Origin: Chitinophaga fulva
GTDB lineage: Bacteria; Bacteroidota; Bacteroidia; Chitinophagales; Chitinophagaceae
Length of the DNA: 64,000 nucleotides
Assembly: GCF_012927205.1 (NCBI RefSeq)
Contig: NZ_JABBGC010000004.1
Location: 722,485-786,484, forward strand
Reading direction: 5' to 3'
How positions within the stretch are numbered: position 1 is the stretch's first letter; every line of letters starts with the position of its first letter. A model generated the notes under the pieces. That model worked only from the letters and a program-made list of their open reading frames with translations. It was not told the origin of the DNA and made no database searches. The position numbers and the translations under genes were made by a program. Positions 46,778 to 54,530 of this stretch are shown in pieces.

Positions 46778-47605
46778 ATGTCACATATTGCTATTACGTT
46801 GCAGGCCAGCGCTGAACAGGCCGACCTGTTGATCGCACAGTTGTCGGATACAGGTTATGAGGGATTTGAGGAGCAAGCGGACCAACTGATCGCCTATATT
46901 CCGGAAGCTGACTTTGATGAGGCGTTATTGCAGTCGATACTATTACCTTACGGTATAACCTATACGAAAGAAACGATTGAGCAGACGAACTGGAATGCAG
47001 TGTGGGAAAGCAATTTCGAACCTGTGCAGGTAGATGGCTTTTGTGGCATCAGGGCCGGTTTCCATCCGCCTTTTACGCCGGCGCCAACCTATGAGATTGT
47101 GATCACGCCCAAGATGTCGTTTGGTACAGGGCATCACGCTACTACTTCCTCGATGATACGGTTGATGCAGCACCTTTCGTTTGAAGGAAAAAAAGTATTT
47201 GATTTCGGGACCGGTACGGGCATTCTGGCTATCCTGGCTGATAAGATGGGAGCAGCGCAAACAGATGCCATTGATTATGATGAGTGGGCTGTGAACAATA
47301 CGCTGGAGAATATAAATACCAATCACACCCAACATACAACCGTATGGCAGGCTGATAACCTGGACGCGGTGACGGGTACATATGATATTATCCTGGCCAA
47401 CATCAATCTGAACGTGTTATTGAGGTTTATGAACGATATGCGCCGTTTGCTGGTGCCCGATGGGATCCTCCTGCTGAGCGGCATTATGCCGTCAGACGAA
47501 CAGCAAATATTGGCGTCAGCCGTTCCGGCAGGCTTCACGCTCCTGGAAAAAATTGAAAAAGACAACTGGCTGGCACTGAAACTGAAGGCCGTTAGCAAGA
47601 AATAG
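46778..47605 (+). CDS. prmA: Ribosomal protein L11 methyltransferase
   Basis: A 275-residue methyltransferase that trimethylates ribosomal protein L11 using S-adenosylmethionine. The N-terminal substrate-recognition domain (about 1-75) contains YIPEADFDEALLQSIL. The catalytic part has the family marker PKMSFGTGHHATTSSMIRLM, the SAM motif KVFDFGTGTGILAILADKMG, DAIDYDEWAVNNTLENI and the post-motif ILANINLNVLL. The ATG at 46778 is preferred over an in-frame TTG at 46769, which lies within the -7 box. Confidence 0.95.
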   Translation: MSHIAITLQASAEQADLLIAQLSDTGYEGFEEQADQLIAYIPEADFDEALLQSILLPYGITYTKETIEQTNWNAVWESNFEPVQVDGFCGIRAGFHPPFTPAPTYEIVITPKMSFGTGHHATTSSMIRLMQHLSFEGKKVFDFGTGTGILAILADKMGAAQTDAIDYDEWAVNNTLENINTNHTQHTTVWQADNLDAVTGTYDIILANINLNVLLRFMNDMRRLLVPDGILLLSGIMPSDEQQILASAVPAGFTLLEKIEKDNWLALKLKAVSKK

Positions 47606-47719
47606 TTTAAATTTTTATATGAAAAGTGCTGATAATCCAACTTTTGTGTTACTAACTTTTCTAATGTTTGCTTAATTTTAACACAGAATTTGTTATCTTA
47701 GCAATCCTAACTTATAGTG

Positions 47720-48361
47720 ATGACAGAAATTTTATTGCTTTTTTGTGCTTATCTGATCGGTTCTGTACCTACGGCTGTATGGGTAAGTAAAGGCGTTTTC
47801 GGGATGGATATCAGGGAATATGGCAGCGGTAATGCCGGTGCTACCAATACATTCCGGGTACTGGGCCCCAAAGCAGGAACTTTTGTGATGGTGGTGGACA
47901 TGTTGAAGGGGGTACTGGCTGTACGGTTAGCATATCTCGCATCTTACTATCATGATCCCGAACACCTGACACAGCTGGTGAACCTCCAGATTGGACTGGG
48001 CCTGGCTGCGGTGGTTGGACATATCTTCCCTATCTGGGCCAATTTCCGGGGCGGTAAAGGTATCGCCACACTGTTCGGCCTGGTACTGGCCATTCAGCCA
48101 GTGGTAGCATTGTGCTGTGTAGGCGTATTTCTGATGATCCTTTTCCTGACACGTTATGTGTCTCTAAGTTCTATCATTGCCAGCATCGCATTTCCTGTCC
48201 TGATCCTGTATATCTTTAATGAACCTGAAATATACTATCGCATCTTTGCCATAGCAGTGGCATTGATGGTAGTGTTAACACACCAGAAAAATATTACCCG
48301 TCTGTTGAAAGGCAACGAGAGTAAAGTTCCGCTGTTCAGGAACAGAAAGGAAAAACACTAA
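47720..48361 (+). CDS. plsY: Glycerol-3-phosphate acyltransferase (acyl-phosphate type)
   Basis: A 213-residue integral membrane enzyme that moves an acyl group from acyl-phosphate to glycerol-3-phosphate, the first step of phospholipid synthesis. Family motifs are SVPTAVWVSKGVFGMDIREY, GSGNAGATNTFRVLG, VVGHIFPIWANFRGGKGIAT and VLTHQKNITRLLKGNESK. About five helices are visible. The ATG at 47720 is used (a GTG directly before it is in frame). A weak promoter, TTTG 47667-47670 and TATCTTAG 47694-47701, fits with one mismatch. The partner PlsX is not in the window. Confidence 0.95.
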   Translation: MTEILLLFCAYLIGSVPTAVWVSKGVFGMDIREYGSGNAGATNTFRVLGPKAGTFVMVVDMLKGVLAVRLAYLASYYHDPEHLTQLVNLQIGLGLAAVVGHIFPIWANFRGGKGIATLFGLVLAIQPVVALCCVGVFLMILFLTRYVSLSSIIASIAFPVLILYIFNEPEIYYRIFAIAVALMVVLTHQKNITRLLKGNESKVPLFRNRKEKH

Positions 48362-48385
48362 TTCAACTTTTTAGGAATAAACATC

Positions 48386-48443
48386 AAAGCATAAAGTAAA
48401 AAGCCGGCCAACTGAAGTGTGCACGCTTTTTGCTTTATGCTTT
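48386..48443 (+). terminator. Terminator-like hairpin after plsY
   Basis: A two-part stem: AAAGCATAAAG (48386-48396) with CTTTATGCTTT (48433-48443), and inside it AAAAAGC (48398-48404) with GCTTTTT (48425-48431). The loop is about 20 bases. It ends just before the promoter region of the next gene. Confidence 0.65.
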
Positions 48444-48471
48444 TCTGCATTATGAAGCTTTTCTGCATTAT
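48439..48471 (+). repeat. 15-bp tandem direct repeat before the M48 gene
   Basis: GCTTTTCTGCATTAT occurs at 48439-48453 and 48457-48471, an 18-base period. It directly precedes the -7 box and could be a slippage duplication or a regulator site. Confidence 0.7.
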
Positions 48472-48478
48472 AAATTTG
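48471..48478 (+). promoter_or_regulatory. -7 box of the M48 protease gene
   Basis: TAAATTTG matches TAnnTTTG; the ATG at 48487 follows after eight bases, so the leader is very short. Confidence 0.5.
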
Positions 48479-48486
48479 ATTCACCC

Positions 48487-49287
48487 ATGAAAAAGATCGC
48501 ACTTATCTTTACTGCCGGCATCGGACTGTTAGCAGCGTGTACACGTGTACCTATAACAGGACGTAGCCAGTTAAACCTGCTCCCCGAAAGCACCATGCAA
48601 TCTATGGCGCTCCAGGAATACCAATCATTTCTCTCCTCCAACAAAGTAGTGTCACAAAGCTCCAACAGAGACGCAGAAATGGTAAAAAGAGTAGGACAGC
48701 GTATTGCCGGCGCCGTTACAGCTTACATGAACCAGAACGGCATGGGCAACCAGATTGCTGACTATAAATGGGAATTTAACCTGGTAGATAGTAAAGAAGT
48801 GAATGCCTGGTGTATGCCGGGAGGTAAAGTGGTCGTATACACCGGACTGTTGCCTGTTACCCAGAACGAAACAGCACTGGCCTGCGTAATGGGGCACGAA
48901 ATTGCCCACGCCATCGCCCGTCATGGTAACGAACGTATGAGCCAGGGATTGATCGCACAGGGCATCCAGGTAGCTGGTTCTGTGGCATTGGGTAAAAACC
49001 CTACCGCCGTTAACCTCTTTAATCAGGCTTTTGGCGTAGGCGGTAACCTGGGCATCATGGCTTTCTCCCGTGCCAATGAGCTGGAAGCAGACCATCTCGG
49101 TGTTATTTTTATGGCTATGGCCGGATATAACCCGCAGGAGTCCATTCCTTTCTGGACACGGATGGCCAACATGAGCAACGGTCAGAAACCACCGGAGTTT
49201 ATGAGCACCCACCCCAGCGATGCCAGACGTGTACAACAGCTCCAGCAACTGATGCCGGAAGCCATGAAATATTACAAACCCAGATAA
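48487..49287 (+). CDS. M48 family metalloprotease lipoprotein
   Basis: A 266-residue zinc protease related to YggG/BepA-type envelope proteases. The lipoprotein leader is MKKIALIFTAGIGLLAACTR, with lipid on Cys18. The HEXXH zinc motif lies in CVMGHEIAHAIARHGNERMS and the third ligand is in SRANELEADHLGVIFMAMAG; GSVNAWCMPGGKVVVYTGLL-like sequence (starting EVNAWCMPGGK) marks the family. There are no TPR repeats, unlike BepA. It likely helps clear misfolded outer-membrane proteins. ATG 48487 gives a clean leader; upstream in-frame ATGs fall in the tandem repeat. Confidence 0.93.
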   Translation: MKKIALIFTAGIGLLAACTRVPITGRSQLNLLPESTMQSMALQEYQSFLSSNKVVSQSSNRDAEMVKRVGQRIAGAVTAYMNQNGMGNQIADYKWEFNLVDSKEVNAWCMPGGKVVVYTGLLPVTQNETALACVMGHEIAHAIARHGNERMSQGLIAQGIQVAGSVALGKNPTAVNLFNQAFGVGGNLGIMAFSRANELEADHLGVIFMAMAGYNPQESIPFWTRMANMSNGQKPPEFMSTHPSDARRVQQLQQLMPEAMKYYKPR

Positions 49288-49294
49288 CAGCTGA

Positions 49295-49347
49295 ATATTC
49301 ATAAAAAAGCCTCGAAGACAATATCTTCGAGGCTTTTTTATGAATAT
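49295..49347. terminator. 24-bp bidirectional terminator between the M48 gene and oxyR
   Basis: A perfect 24-bp stem (49295-49318 with 49324-49347) around CAATA, core AAAAAAGCCTCGAAGA. T-runs on both strands suit the convergent pair. Confidence 0.93.
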
Positions 49348-49355
49348 CTGATCAA

Positions 49356-50297
49356 TTACATATTGATTTCGATGACCTTCTTATTCTTCTGTACTTTGGT
49401 CTTCTCCGGCACATGGGCCAGTATCTCTTTTTTGAAGGCCTCTATCAGGGCCTGTTTAATAAAATGACGATGGGTAACAAGACTGATCTCCCGCACCGGT
49501 TCAGGTGTTTTAAAATAACGGACCATATTCAGCTGGCGGCTGGAAAGGTCCTGCAGGGAGAGTTCCGGTAAAATGGTATAACCTTCATTCAGGTCTACCA
49601 TCCGTTTGAGTGTTTCCACACTGCCGGTATTGTATTCCAGGTTTTTATGCTCACCCATGGTGAATTTATCCTTGCAGATGTTCAGTACCTGATTACGCAT
49701 ACAATGCCCTTCATTGAGCAGCCACACATCTTTCAGTTCCAGCTCTTCTGCCCGCACTACTTTCTTTTCATACAACGGGTTGCTTTTAGCGGTATACACC
49801 ACAAACGATTCATAAAACAGCGGATGCTCCTCCAGGTGAGGATTATGCAGTGGCGTAGCCAGCAGGCCACAGTCCAGCAATTCCTGCTTTAACTGTTGGA
49901 TGATCTGCTCTGTGGGGTATTCCCATATTTCCAGTTTTACTTTGGGATACTTCTTCATGAACCCCGTCAGGATGCGGGGAAGGAGATAAGGCGCAAGGGT
50001 CGGGATAATACCCACTTTCAGGTTGCCCTGCACTTCTTTTTTCTGGTCGGCGATGATTTCCCGGATGCGGGCGTTTTCTTTCAGAATAATCCGGGCCTGC
50101 GCCACTACAGCAATGCCTATTTCAGTGGGTACCACCGGCAGTTTGCTGCGGTCAAACAATTTAATGCCCAGCTCATCTTCCAGTTTTTGTATCTGCATGC
50201 TCAGCGTAGGCTGCGTAACAAAGCATTTTTCCGCCGCTATCACAAAGCTCCGGTAAGTGTCTACCGCAACAATGTACTCCAATTGAACCGTTGTCAT
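49356..50297 (-). CDS. oxyR: LysR-type peroxide sensor OxyR
   Basis: A 313-residue LysR regulator. The winged helix occupies residues 1-60 (SFVIAAEKCFVTQPTLSMQI, LEDELGIKLFDRSK). In the effector domain, Cys199 and Cys208 (LLNEGHCMRNQVLNICKDKF) match the peroxide-sensing pair of E. coli OxyR in both context and number, so it should form the intramolecular disulfide and activate oxidative-stress genes. The ATG at 50297 is chosen: a TATCTTTG -7 box lies just five bases upstream, and the extended frame to 50333 would start inside or before it. No katA or ahpC is adjacent. Confidence 0.93.
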   Translation of the reverse strand: MTTVQLEYIVAVDTYRSFVIAAEKCFVTQPTLSMQIQKLEDELGIKLFDRSKLPVVPTEIGIAVVAQARIILKENARIREIIADQKKEVQGNLKVGIIPTLAPYLLPRILTGFMKKYPKVKLEIWEYPTEQIIQQLKQELLDCGLLATPLHNPHLEEHPLFYESFVVYTAKSNPLYEKKVVRAEELELKDVWLLNEGHCMRNQVLNICKDKFTMGEHKNLEYNTGSVETLKRMVDLNEGYTILPELSLQDLSSRQLNMVRYFKTPEPVREISLVTHRHFIKQALIEAFKKEILAHVPEKTKVQKNKKVIEINM

Positions 50298-50301
50298 GCT
50301 A

Positions 50302-50333
50302 CAAAGATATTGATAAAATCTATAGGAAGGCAA
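50302..50333 (-). promoter_or_regulatory. oxyR promoter (-33/-7)
   Basis: Minus-strand TATCTTTG (50302-50309) and TTG (50331-50333) with a 21-base spacer. The ATG at 50297 is five bases past the -7 box, implying a leaderless transcript. Confidence 0.6.
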
Positions 50334-50429
50334 TTACGAATGAAGGGCTTTCTTATAGAAAGGTTACTTCATAACCTGTCCATGAGAAAGCCCTTCATGT
50401 ATGTTTCGTTGTCCGTAATCCGTAATTAG
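50331..50429. repeat. Nested inverted repeat between oxyR and the next minus-strand gene
   Basis: ATGAAGGGCTTTCT (50340-50353) pairs with AGAAAGCCCTTCAT (50385-50398), enclosing a second dyad AGGTTA/TAACCT. Outer AATTACG (50332-50338) and CGTAATT (50421-50427) also pair. It lacks a T-run, so it may be a mobile-like (MITE-type) or REP-like element rather than a terminator. Confidence 0.65.
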
Positions 50430-51643
50430 AATATACGGTAGCGATATTTAATTTTTTCGGTATTGCTGTACAGTTCCCGTATGTTGATTGATGCCTGGAT
50501 TTCCTGTACGGCATCAGTTTTCAGGTTACGGAATTCAGCCTGTTTGTTTTCGATGATATTTTTTTCGGCCAGGCCGTTGTCCTGTGCAATCTTCAGTGAA
50601 TTATTCACCTTGGAGTAGTAGGAGTCCAGCAGGGTAAAGTATTCGTTATAAAGATTTTCAAAGCGTTTGGTTTGCAGCACCAGGTCTTCCAGCTGGTTGT
50701 TCACCTCTTTCAGATTGGGGTTTTCCCGCAGCAACGATTCATAATCGATGCGTTTGTTTTTGGTGTATTTCGTTTCCAGCTGACCAAAATAATCTACTAC
50801 TTTTTCTTTTTTGAACTCATAGAAATATTCGTTCATCGTCTGGCTCAGCGGCTTGGCGCCTTTTTGCGGAGCCGGGAACTTCAGGGAAGTAGCCGTAAAT
50901 GACAGGTGATCAAACAGGTTGTCCTGCAACAGGCTGAGCTGGTCCTTGTTGAAGTTGAGGCCATACTCAAACTTCTGGTTGGCATCATTCAGTGCAGTAT
51001 AGTACACGACATATTTATTCAACTCTTTTTCAAAATCCTGCAGTGACTTCTGATTGATCTGTTTATTGTTTACGCTGACACTATGCAGGAAGTTCATCAC
51101 TGAATTGGCGATGGCCAGCGGTGGTGTCAGAGAAGTGAAGCTCTGGAAGATAGGGCTGTTGATAATGGATTTGGTGGACTCCACTATCTTGGAATTTTTT
51201 TCGCCCTTATCGGATTTGTTTTTCAGAATGATTTTCTCCACCAGTTCCACGATGCGATCGCTCAGCGAGAAGCCCAAAGCCTTGCTTTCCGGGTTGTTGA
51301 GCGAGGTAATGAATACATCGAGGTTATTGGTGGTAGTACGCGATTTCAGGTCAATGATTTTTTTGTTGAGCAGGTAATAGGTTTCACTCGCGTTGATGAT
51401 ATTATTTTTGATGAGATCGTACTTGCTCATATTATCGATCTCTTTACCCTGCAGCAGGGCCTGGATGGCATTGGAGTTCGTTTTATCGTTGTCCGTGATG
51501 CGCTGCATTTCTTCCAGCAGTTTCCGTATGGTGGTGTCCTGTGTCTTAATGACCGGCGAGGTGATGGCTTTTAATTCCGGGTCCTGTGCTTGTGCGGCCT
51601 GAAAGGTTAACAAAAAGATAAAGGGTGCAGGCAGCACTTTCAT
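50426..51643 (-). CDS. Large hypothetical secreted helical protein
   Basis: About 405 residues from ATG 51643, which gives a textbook signal peptide (MKVLPAPFIFLLTFQAAQAQ). The reading frame is open back to an ATG at 51808, next to a TATCTTTG -7 box, so longer forms are possible. The mature protein is highly helical and polar with long charged stretches (IRKLLEEMQRITDNDKTNSN, IRELYSNTEKIKYRYRIF at the end) and frequent Asn/Lys/Leu heptads, suggesting coiled coils or a helical bundle. No family is recognised. It is probably a periplasmic structural or cell-associated protein. No linked genes; the downstream side is the nested repeat and oxyR. Confidence 0.75.
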   Translation of the reverse strand: MKVLPAPFIFLLTFQAAQAQDPELKAITSPVIKTQDTTIRKLLEEMQRITDNDKTNSNAIQALLQGKEIDNMSKYDLIKNNIINASETYYLLNKKIIDLKSRTTTNNLDVFITSLNNPESKALGFSLSDRIVELVEKIILKNKSDKGEKNSKIVESTKSIINSPIFQSFTSLTPPLAIANSVMNFLHSVSVNNKQINQKSLQDFEKELNKYVVYYTALNDANQKFEYGLNFNKDQLSLLQDNLFDHLSFTATSLKFPAPQKGAKPLSQTMNEYFYEFKKEKVVDYFGQLETKYTKNKRIDYESLLRENPNLKEVNNQLEDLVLQTKRFENLYNEYFTLLDSYYSKVNNSLKIAQDNGLAEKNIIENKQAEFRNLKTDAVQEIQASINIRELYSNTEKIKYRYRIF

Positions 51644-51815
51644 CCATTTGAAAGTCCGGGAATTTTTTCCGGGCTGTACTAACGGCAATGAATGATTACA
51701 GGTGGCCTCCAGGCCATTACCATGCTTCATTTCCGTTGGTAGGTGTTTTAACATGTTCTTTTTGCTTTTTGTTAACAAAAATTTTAGAAAATATGATGCC
51801 AAAATCATCAAGCTA

Positions 51816-51823
51816 CAAAGATA
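51816..51823 (-). promoter_or_regulatory. -7 box of the 50426-51643 gene
   Basis: Minus-strand TATCTTTG matches TAnnTTTG. It is about 173 bases before the preferred start but only seven bases before an in-frame ATG at 51808, leaving the true start open. Confidence 0.45.
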
Positions 51824-51887
51824 AATAATTAATAATAGTTAAAATTAAATCATGATAGGTGGTACACATGGGCATTTGAGCAATATA

Positions 51888-51918
51888 TTTTGAATTATCA
51901 GCAGGTGACTTACCTTTG
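51888..51918 (+). promoter_or_regulatory. Promoter of the glycosyltransferase gene
   Basis: TTTTG at 51888-51892 and TACCTTTG at 51911-51918 with an 18-base spacer; the leader to ATG 51942 is about 17 bases. Confidence 0.65.
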
Positions 51919-51941
51919 CACCCAAATTTGATCCACTTTTC

Positions 51942-52679
51942 ATGCTGAATGACAAAAAGATAGTGGTTGTGTTACCGGCCTACAACGCAGCACTTACATT
52001 GGAAAAGACGTTCCGGGAAATTCCTTTCGACATCGTGGACGATGTGGTACTGGTAGATGACGCCAGTAAGGACGAGACCCTGGAAATTGGAAGACAATTG
52101 GGGATTAAACACCTGATCCGCCATGACAATAACAAGGGGTATGGTGGCAACCAGAAATCCTGTTACAACAAGGCGCTGGAGCTGGGAGCGGACGTAGTGG
52201 TGATGCTTCACCCGGATTATCAATATACGCCTAAGCTGATCACTGCCATGTGCAGTATCATCGCCAACGACCTCTACCCGGTTGTTTTCGGTTCCCGTAT
52301 CCTGGGCAAAGGCGCCCTGAAGGGCGGAATGCCAATGTATAAATATATATTTAACCGTATGCTTACGCTGACGCAGAATATTCTGATTGGCCAGAAGCTG
52401 AGCGAGTACCATACTGGTTACCGTACTTTTTCGGGAGAAGTGCTGAAAAATATCAATTACATGGCCAACAGCGATGACTTTGTCTTTGATAATGAAATGA
52501 TTTCGCAGATTTTCATGAAAGGATACGATATTGCAGAAATAACCTGCCCCACCAAATATTTTGAAGAGGCATCCAGCATCAACTTCAAAAGGAGCGCCAT
52601 TTACGGCCTTGGTGTGTTAAGGGTGTCTTTACAGCACCGTTTGCATATGTGGGGCCTTCTTAAAGGAAAGATTTATTAA
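51942..52679 (+). CDS. Family 2 glycosyltransferase
   Basis: A 245-residue GT-A fold enzyme. The N-terminal nucleotide-sugar part has VVVLPAYNAALTLEKTFREI, VVLVDDASKDETLEIG and the metal-binding DxD-like VVMLHPDYQYTP. Acceptor-side motifs are LSEYHTGYRTFSGEVLKNI and FDNEMISQIFMKGYDIAEI, close to dolichol-phosphate mannose synthase-like transferases; no C-terminal membrane domain is present. It likely builds a lipid-linked sugar or polysaccharide. It is followed by a methyltransferase after 16 bases. Confidence 0.88.
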   Translation: MLNDKKIVVVLPAYNAALTLEKTFREIPFDIVDDVVLVDDASKDETLEIGRQLGIKHLIRHDNNKGYGGNQKSCYNKALELGADVVVMLHPDYQYTPKLITAMCSIIANDLYPVVFGSRILGKGALKGGMPMYKYIFNRMLTLTQNILIGQKLSEYHTGYRTFSGEVLKNINYMANSDDFVFDNEMISQIFMKGYDIAEITCPTKYFEEASSINFKRSAIYGLGVLRVSLQHRLHMWGLLKGKIY

Positions 52680-52695
52680 AAAATTCGTATAGTCA

Positions 52696-53493
52696 GTGAG
52701 TTTAGCGCAGCAGTACAGATTAGCTACCAAATACATCCGGTATTATTTTACCTCAGGAAACCGTCATGATGTTCATTCCCCTTTCGTTTTCTCCCTCATA
52801 GAAGACGTATTACTGGATAAAACCCGTCATGCCGCCTTCGGCGAGATAGAACAGCTGCGCAAACAACTACTGGCCAGCACCGAAACCCTTCAGGTCACTG
52901 ATCTGGGGGCCGGTTCCCTCATTTCTTCCGGCAACGAACGGAAAGTCAGCGACATTACCCGTTATGCCGCTAAACAACCTAAATTCGGGCAGTTGTTTTA
53001 CCGGTTGGCCCAATATCTTCAACCGAAACAATTGCTCGAATTAGGCACCTCTATGGGCCTTTCTACTGCTTATATGGCCAAAGCGGTACCCGATGCGCAT
53101 GTATATACCATCGAAGGTTGTCCCAATATTGCCGCCAGAGCCCGCAAAAACTTTGATGCGCTGCACCTTGATAATATCACACAGGTAACGGGCAATTTTG
53201 ATACGGTACTGCCGGATGTGCTCCGCCAGATACAACGGCCCGACTGGGTGTATATCGACGGAAACCACCGTAAAGAGCCCACACTGGCCTATTTTGAACA
53301 ATGCTTGCAACATGTGCATGAATATTCCCTCCTGATTTTTGACGATATCCATTGGACCCCGGACATGGAAGCGGCCTGGCATACCATCCAGGAGCACCCG
53401 CAGGTGACCATGACCATCGACCTGTTTTTTATCGGGCTGGTCTTCTTCCGGAAGGACTTCAAAGTGAAACAACATTTCACGCTGAAATATTAA
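52696..53493 (+). CDS. Class I SAM-dependent methyltransferase
   Basis: A 265-residue protein. The SAM fold is clear: motif I LLELGTSMGLSTAYMAKAVP, the acidic VYTIEGCPNIAARARKNFDA, and DWVYIDGNHRKEPTLAYFEQ as post-motif. The N-terminal 75 residues (YRLATKYIRYYFTSGNRHDV) are not diagnostic. It resembles O-methyltransferases acting on small substrates; the acceptor is unknown, though the position after a glycosyltransferase suggests a sugar or lipid. The start is GTG at 52696, the first start after the previous stop codon. Confidence 0.85.
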   Translation: MSLAQQYRLATKYIRYYFTSGNRHDVHSPFVFSLIEDVLLDKTRHAAFGEIEQLRKQLLASTETLQVTDLGAGSLISSGNERKVSDITRYAAKQPKFGQLFYRLAQYLQPKQLLELGTSMGLSTAYMAKAVPDAHVYTIEGCPNIAARARKNFDALHLDNITQVTGNFDTVLPDVLRQIQRPDWVYIDGNHRKEPTLAYFEQCLQHVHEYSLLIFDDIHWTPDMEAAWHTIQEHPQVTMTIDLFFIGLVFFRKDFKVKQHFTLKY

Positions 53494-53547
53494 AAAAATT
53501 TAAAAATACCGGTTGGCAGGTAGTATATTAGGAAACAAATTCCTCAT

Positions 53548-54345
53548 ATGAACTACTGCAGATACCTGTTTTTTTGTTGTTGCTTCCTGCTGGTTGCCCT
53601 ACAGGGCCAGGCACAGGAGCTCGACGCTTTCAGCTATGAAACCTATTACCACCATGGCGATACCCTGCGCTACCGCCTGCTGACGCCAGCTAACTACGAC
53701 GTACATAAAAAATACCCGCTGATCGTTTTCCTGCATGGCGCCGGAGAGCGGGGGTATGATAACAACGCGCAGTTGCTGCACGGCGGCACCATGTTCCTGC
53801 GGGACAGCCTGCGGACCAGGTACCCGGCCTTTGTACTCGTGCCACAATGCCCTTCCGGCAGCTCCTGGGCGCCCATGAACTTCAAACGTGACAGTACCGG
53901 TAAGATCATCAGCGCGGATTTTCCGCTGGATACTCCGGCACCGCCGGCCACAGCGGAACTCAACGTGCTGCTGGACAGCCTGTTGGGCACCGGGAAAATT
54001 GATACTAAAAGAGTGTATATCGGCGGCCTGTCCATGGGTGGCATGGGCACCTTCTATATGATCACCCAAAGACCGGGATTGTTTGCCGCCGCGTTCGCGA
54101 TCTGTGGTGCAGGCAATGTTGCAGAAGCCGGCCGTTTTGCCCGTAAAGTGCCGGTATGGATTTTCCATGGCGACGCCGACGGGGTGGTACCAGTGGAAGG
54201 CTCCCGGGTATACGATGCTAAACTGAAATCGCTGCGTGCGGAATACAAATACACCGAATATCCCGGCGTAGGACATAACAGCTGGGATAACGTGTTTGTG
54301 GAGCCCGATCTCTTCCGATGGCTCTTCTCTCATAAAAAGAAATAA
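53548..54345 (+). CDS. Secreted alpha/beta-hydrolase (phospholipase/carboxylesterase-like)
   Basis: A 265-residue serine hydrolase with a signal peptide (YLFFCCCFLLVALQGQAQ). The oxyanion region is IVFLHGAGERGYDNNAQLLH, the nucleophile elbow is IGGLSMGGMGTFYMI (Ser in GLSMG), the acid is Asp in WIFHGDADGVVPVEGS, and the His is in YPGVGHNSWDNVFV. The pattern matches the PHB depolymerase/esterase group with HGAGERG. It acts in the periplasm or outside; substrate unknown. The 54-base gap and same strand suggest possible co-transcription with the methyltransferase. Confidence 0.88.
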   Translation: MNYCRYLFFCCCFLLVALQGQAQELDAFSYETYYHHGDTLRYRLLTPANYDVHKKYPLIVFLHGAGERGYDNNAQLLHGGTMFLRDSLRTRYPAFVLVPQCPSGSSWAPMNFKRDSTGKIISADFPLDTPAPPATAELNVLLDSLLGTGKIDTKRVYIGGLSMGGMGTFYMITQRPGLFAAAFAICGAGNVAEAGRFARKVPVWIFHGDADGVVPVEGSRVYDAKLKSLRAEYKYTEYPGVGHNSWDNVFVEPDLFRWLFSHKKK

Positions 54346-54371
54346 TACATCCCGGTAAGATGTGAAAATAA

Positions 54372-54399
54372 AAGCCCCTGACCATACAGTCAGGGGCTT
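54372..54399 (+). terminator. Terminator after the alpha/beta-hydrolase gene
   Basis: An 11-bp stem AAGCCCCTGAC / GTCAGGGGCTT around CATACA, followed by a weak T stretch (CGCTCTT). It ends the glycosyltransferase cluster. Confidence 0.75.
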
Positions 54400-54530
54400 C
54401 GCTCTTATAAAACCTTCCAGGTCAAACCAATATCACATTGTCATCAAAGAAGGTTTTATTCATCACACTAGTCCATACTCCATCCGCCATTCTAATCTTC
54501 ATTTTATCATCTGTCTGAAATCATCCGATA

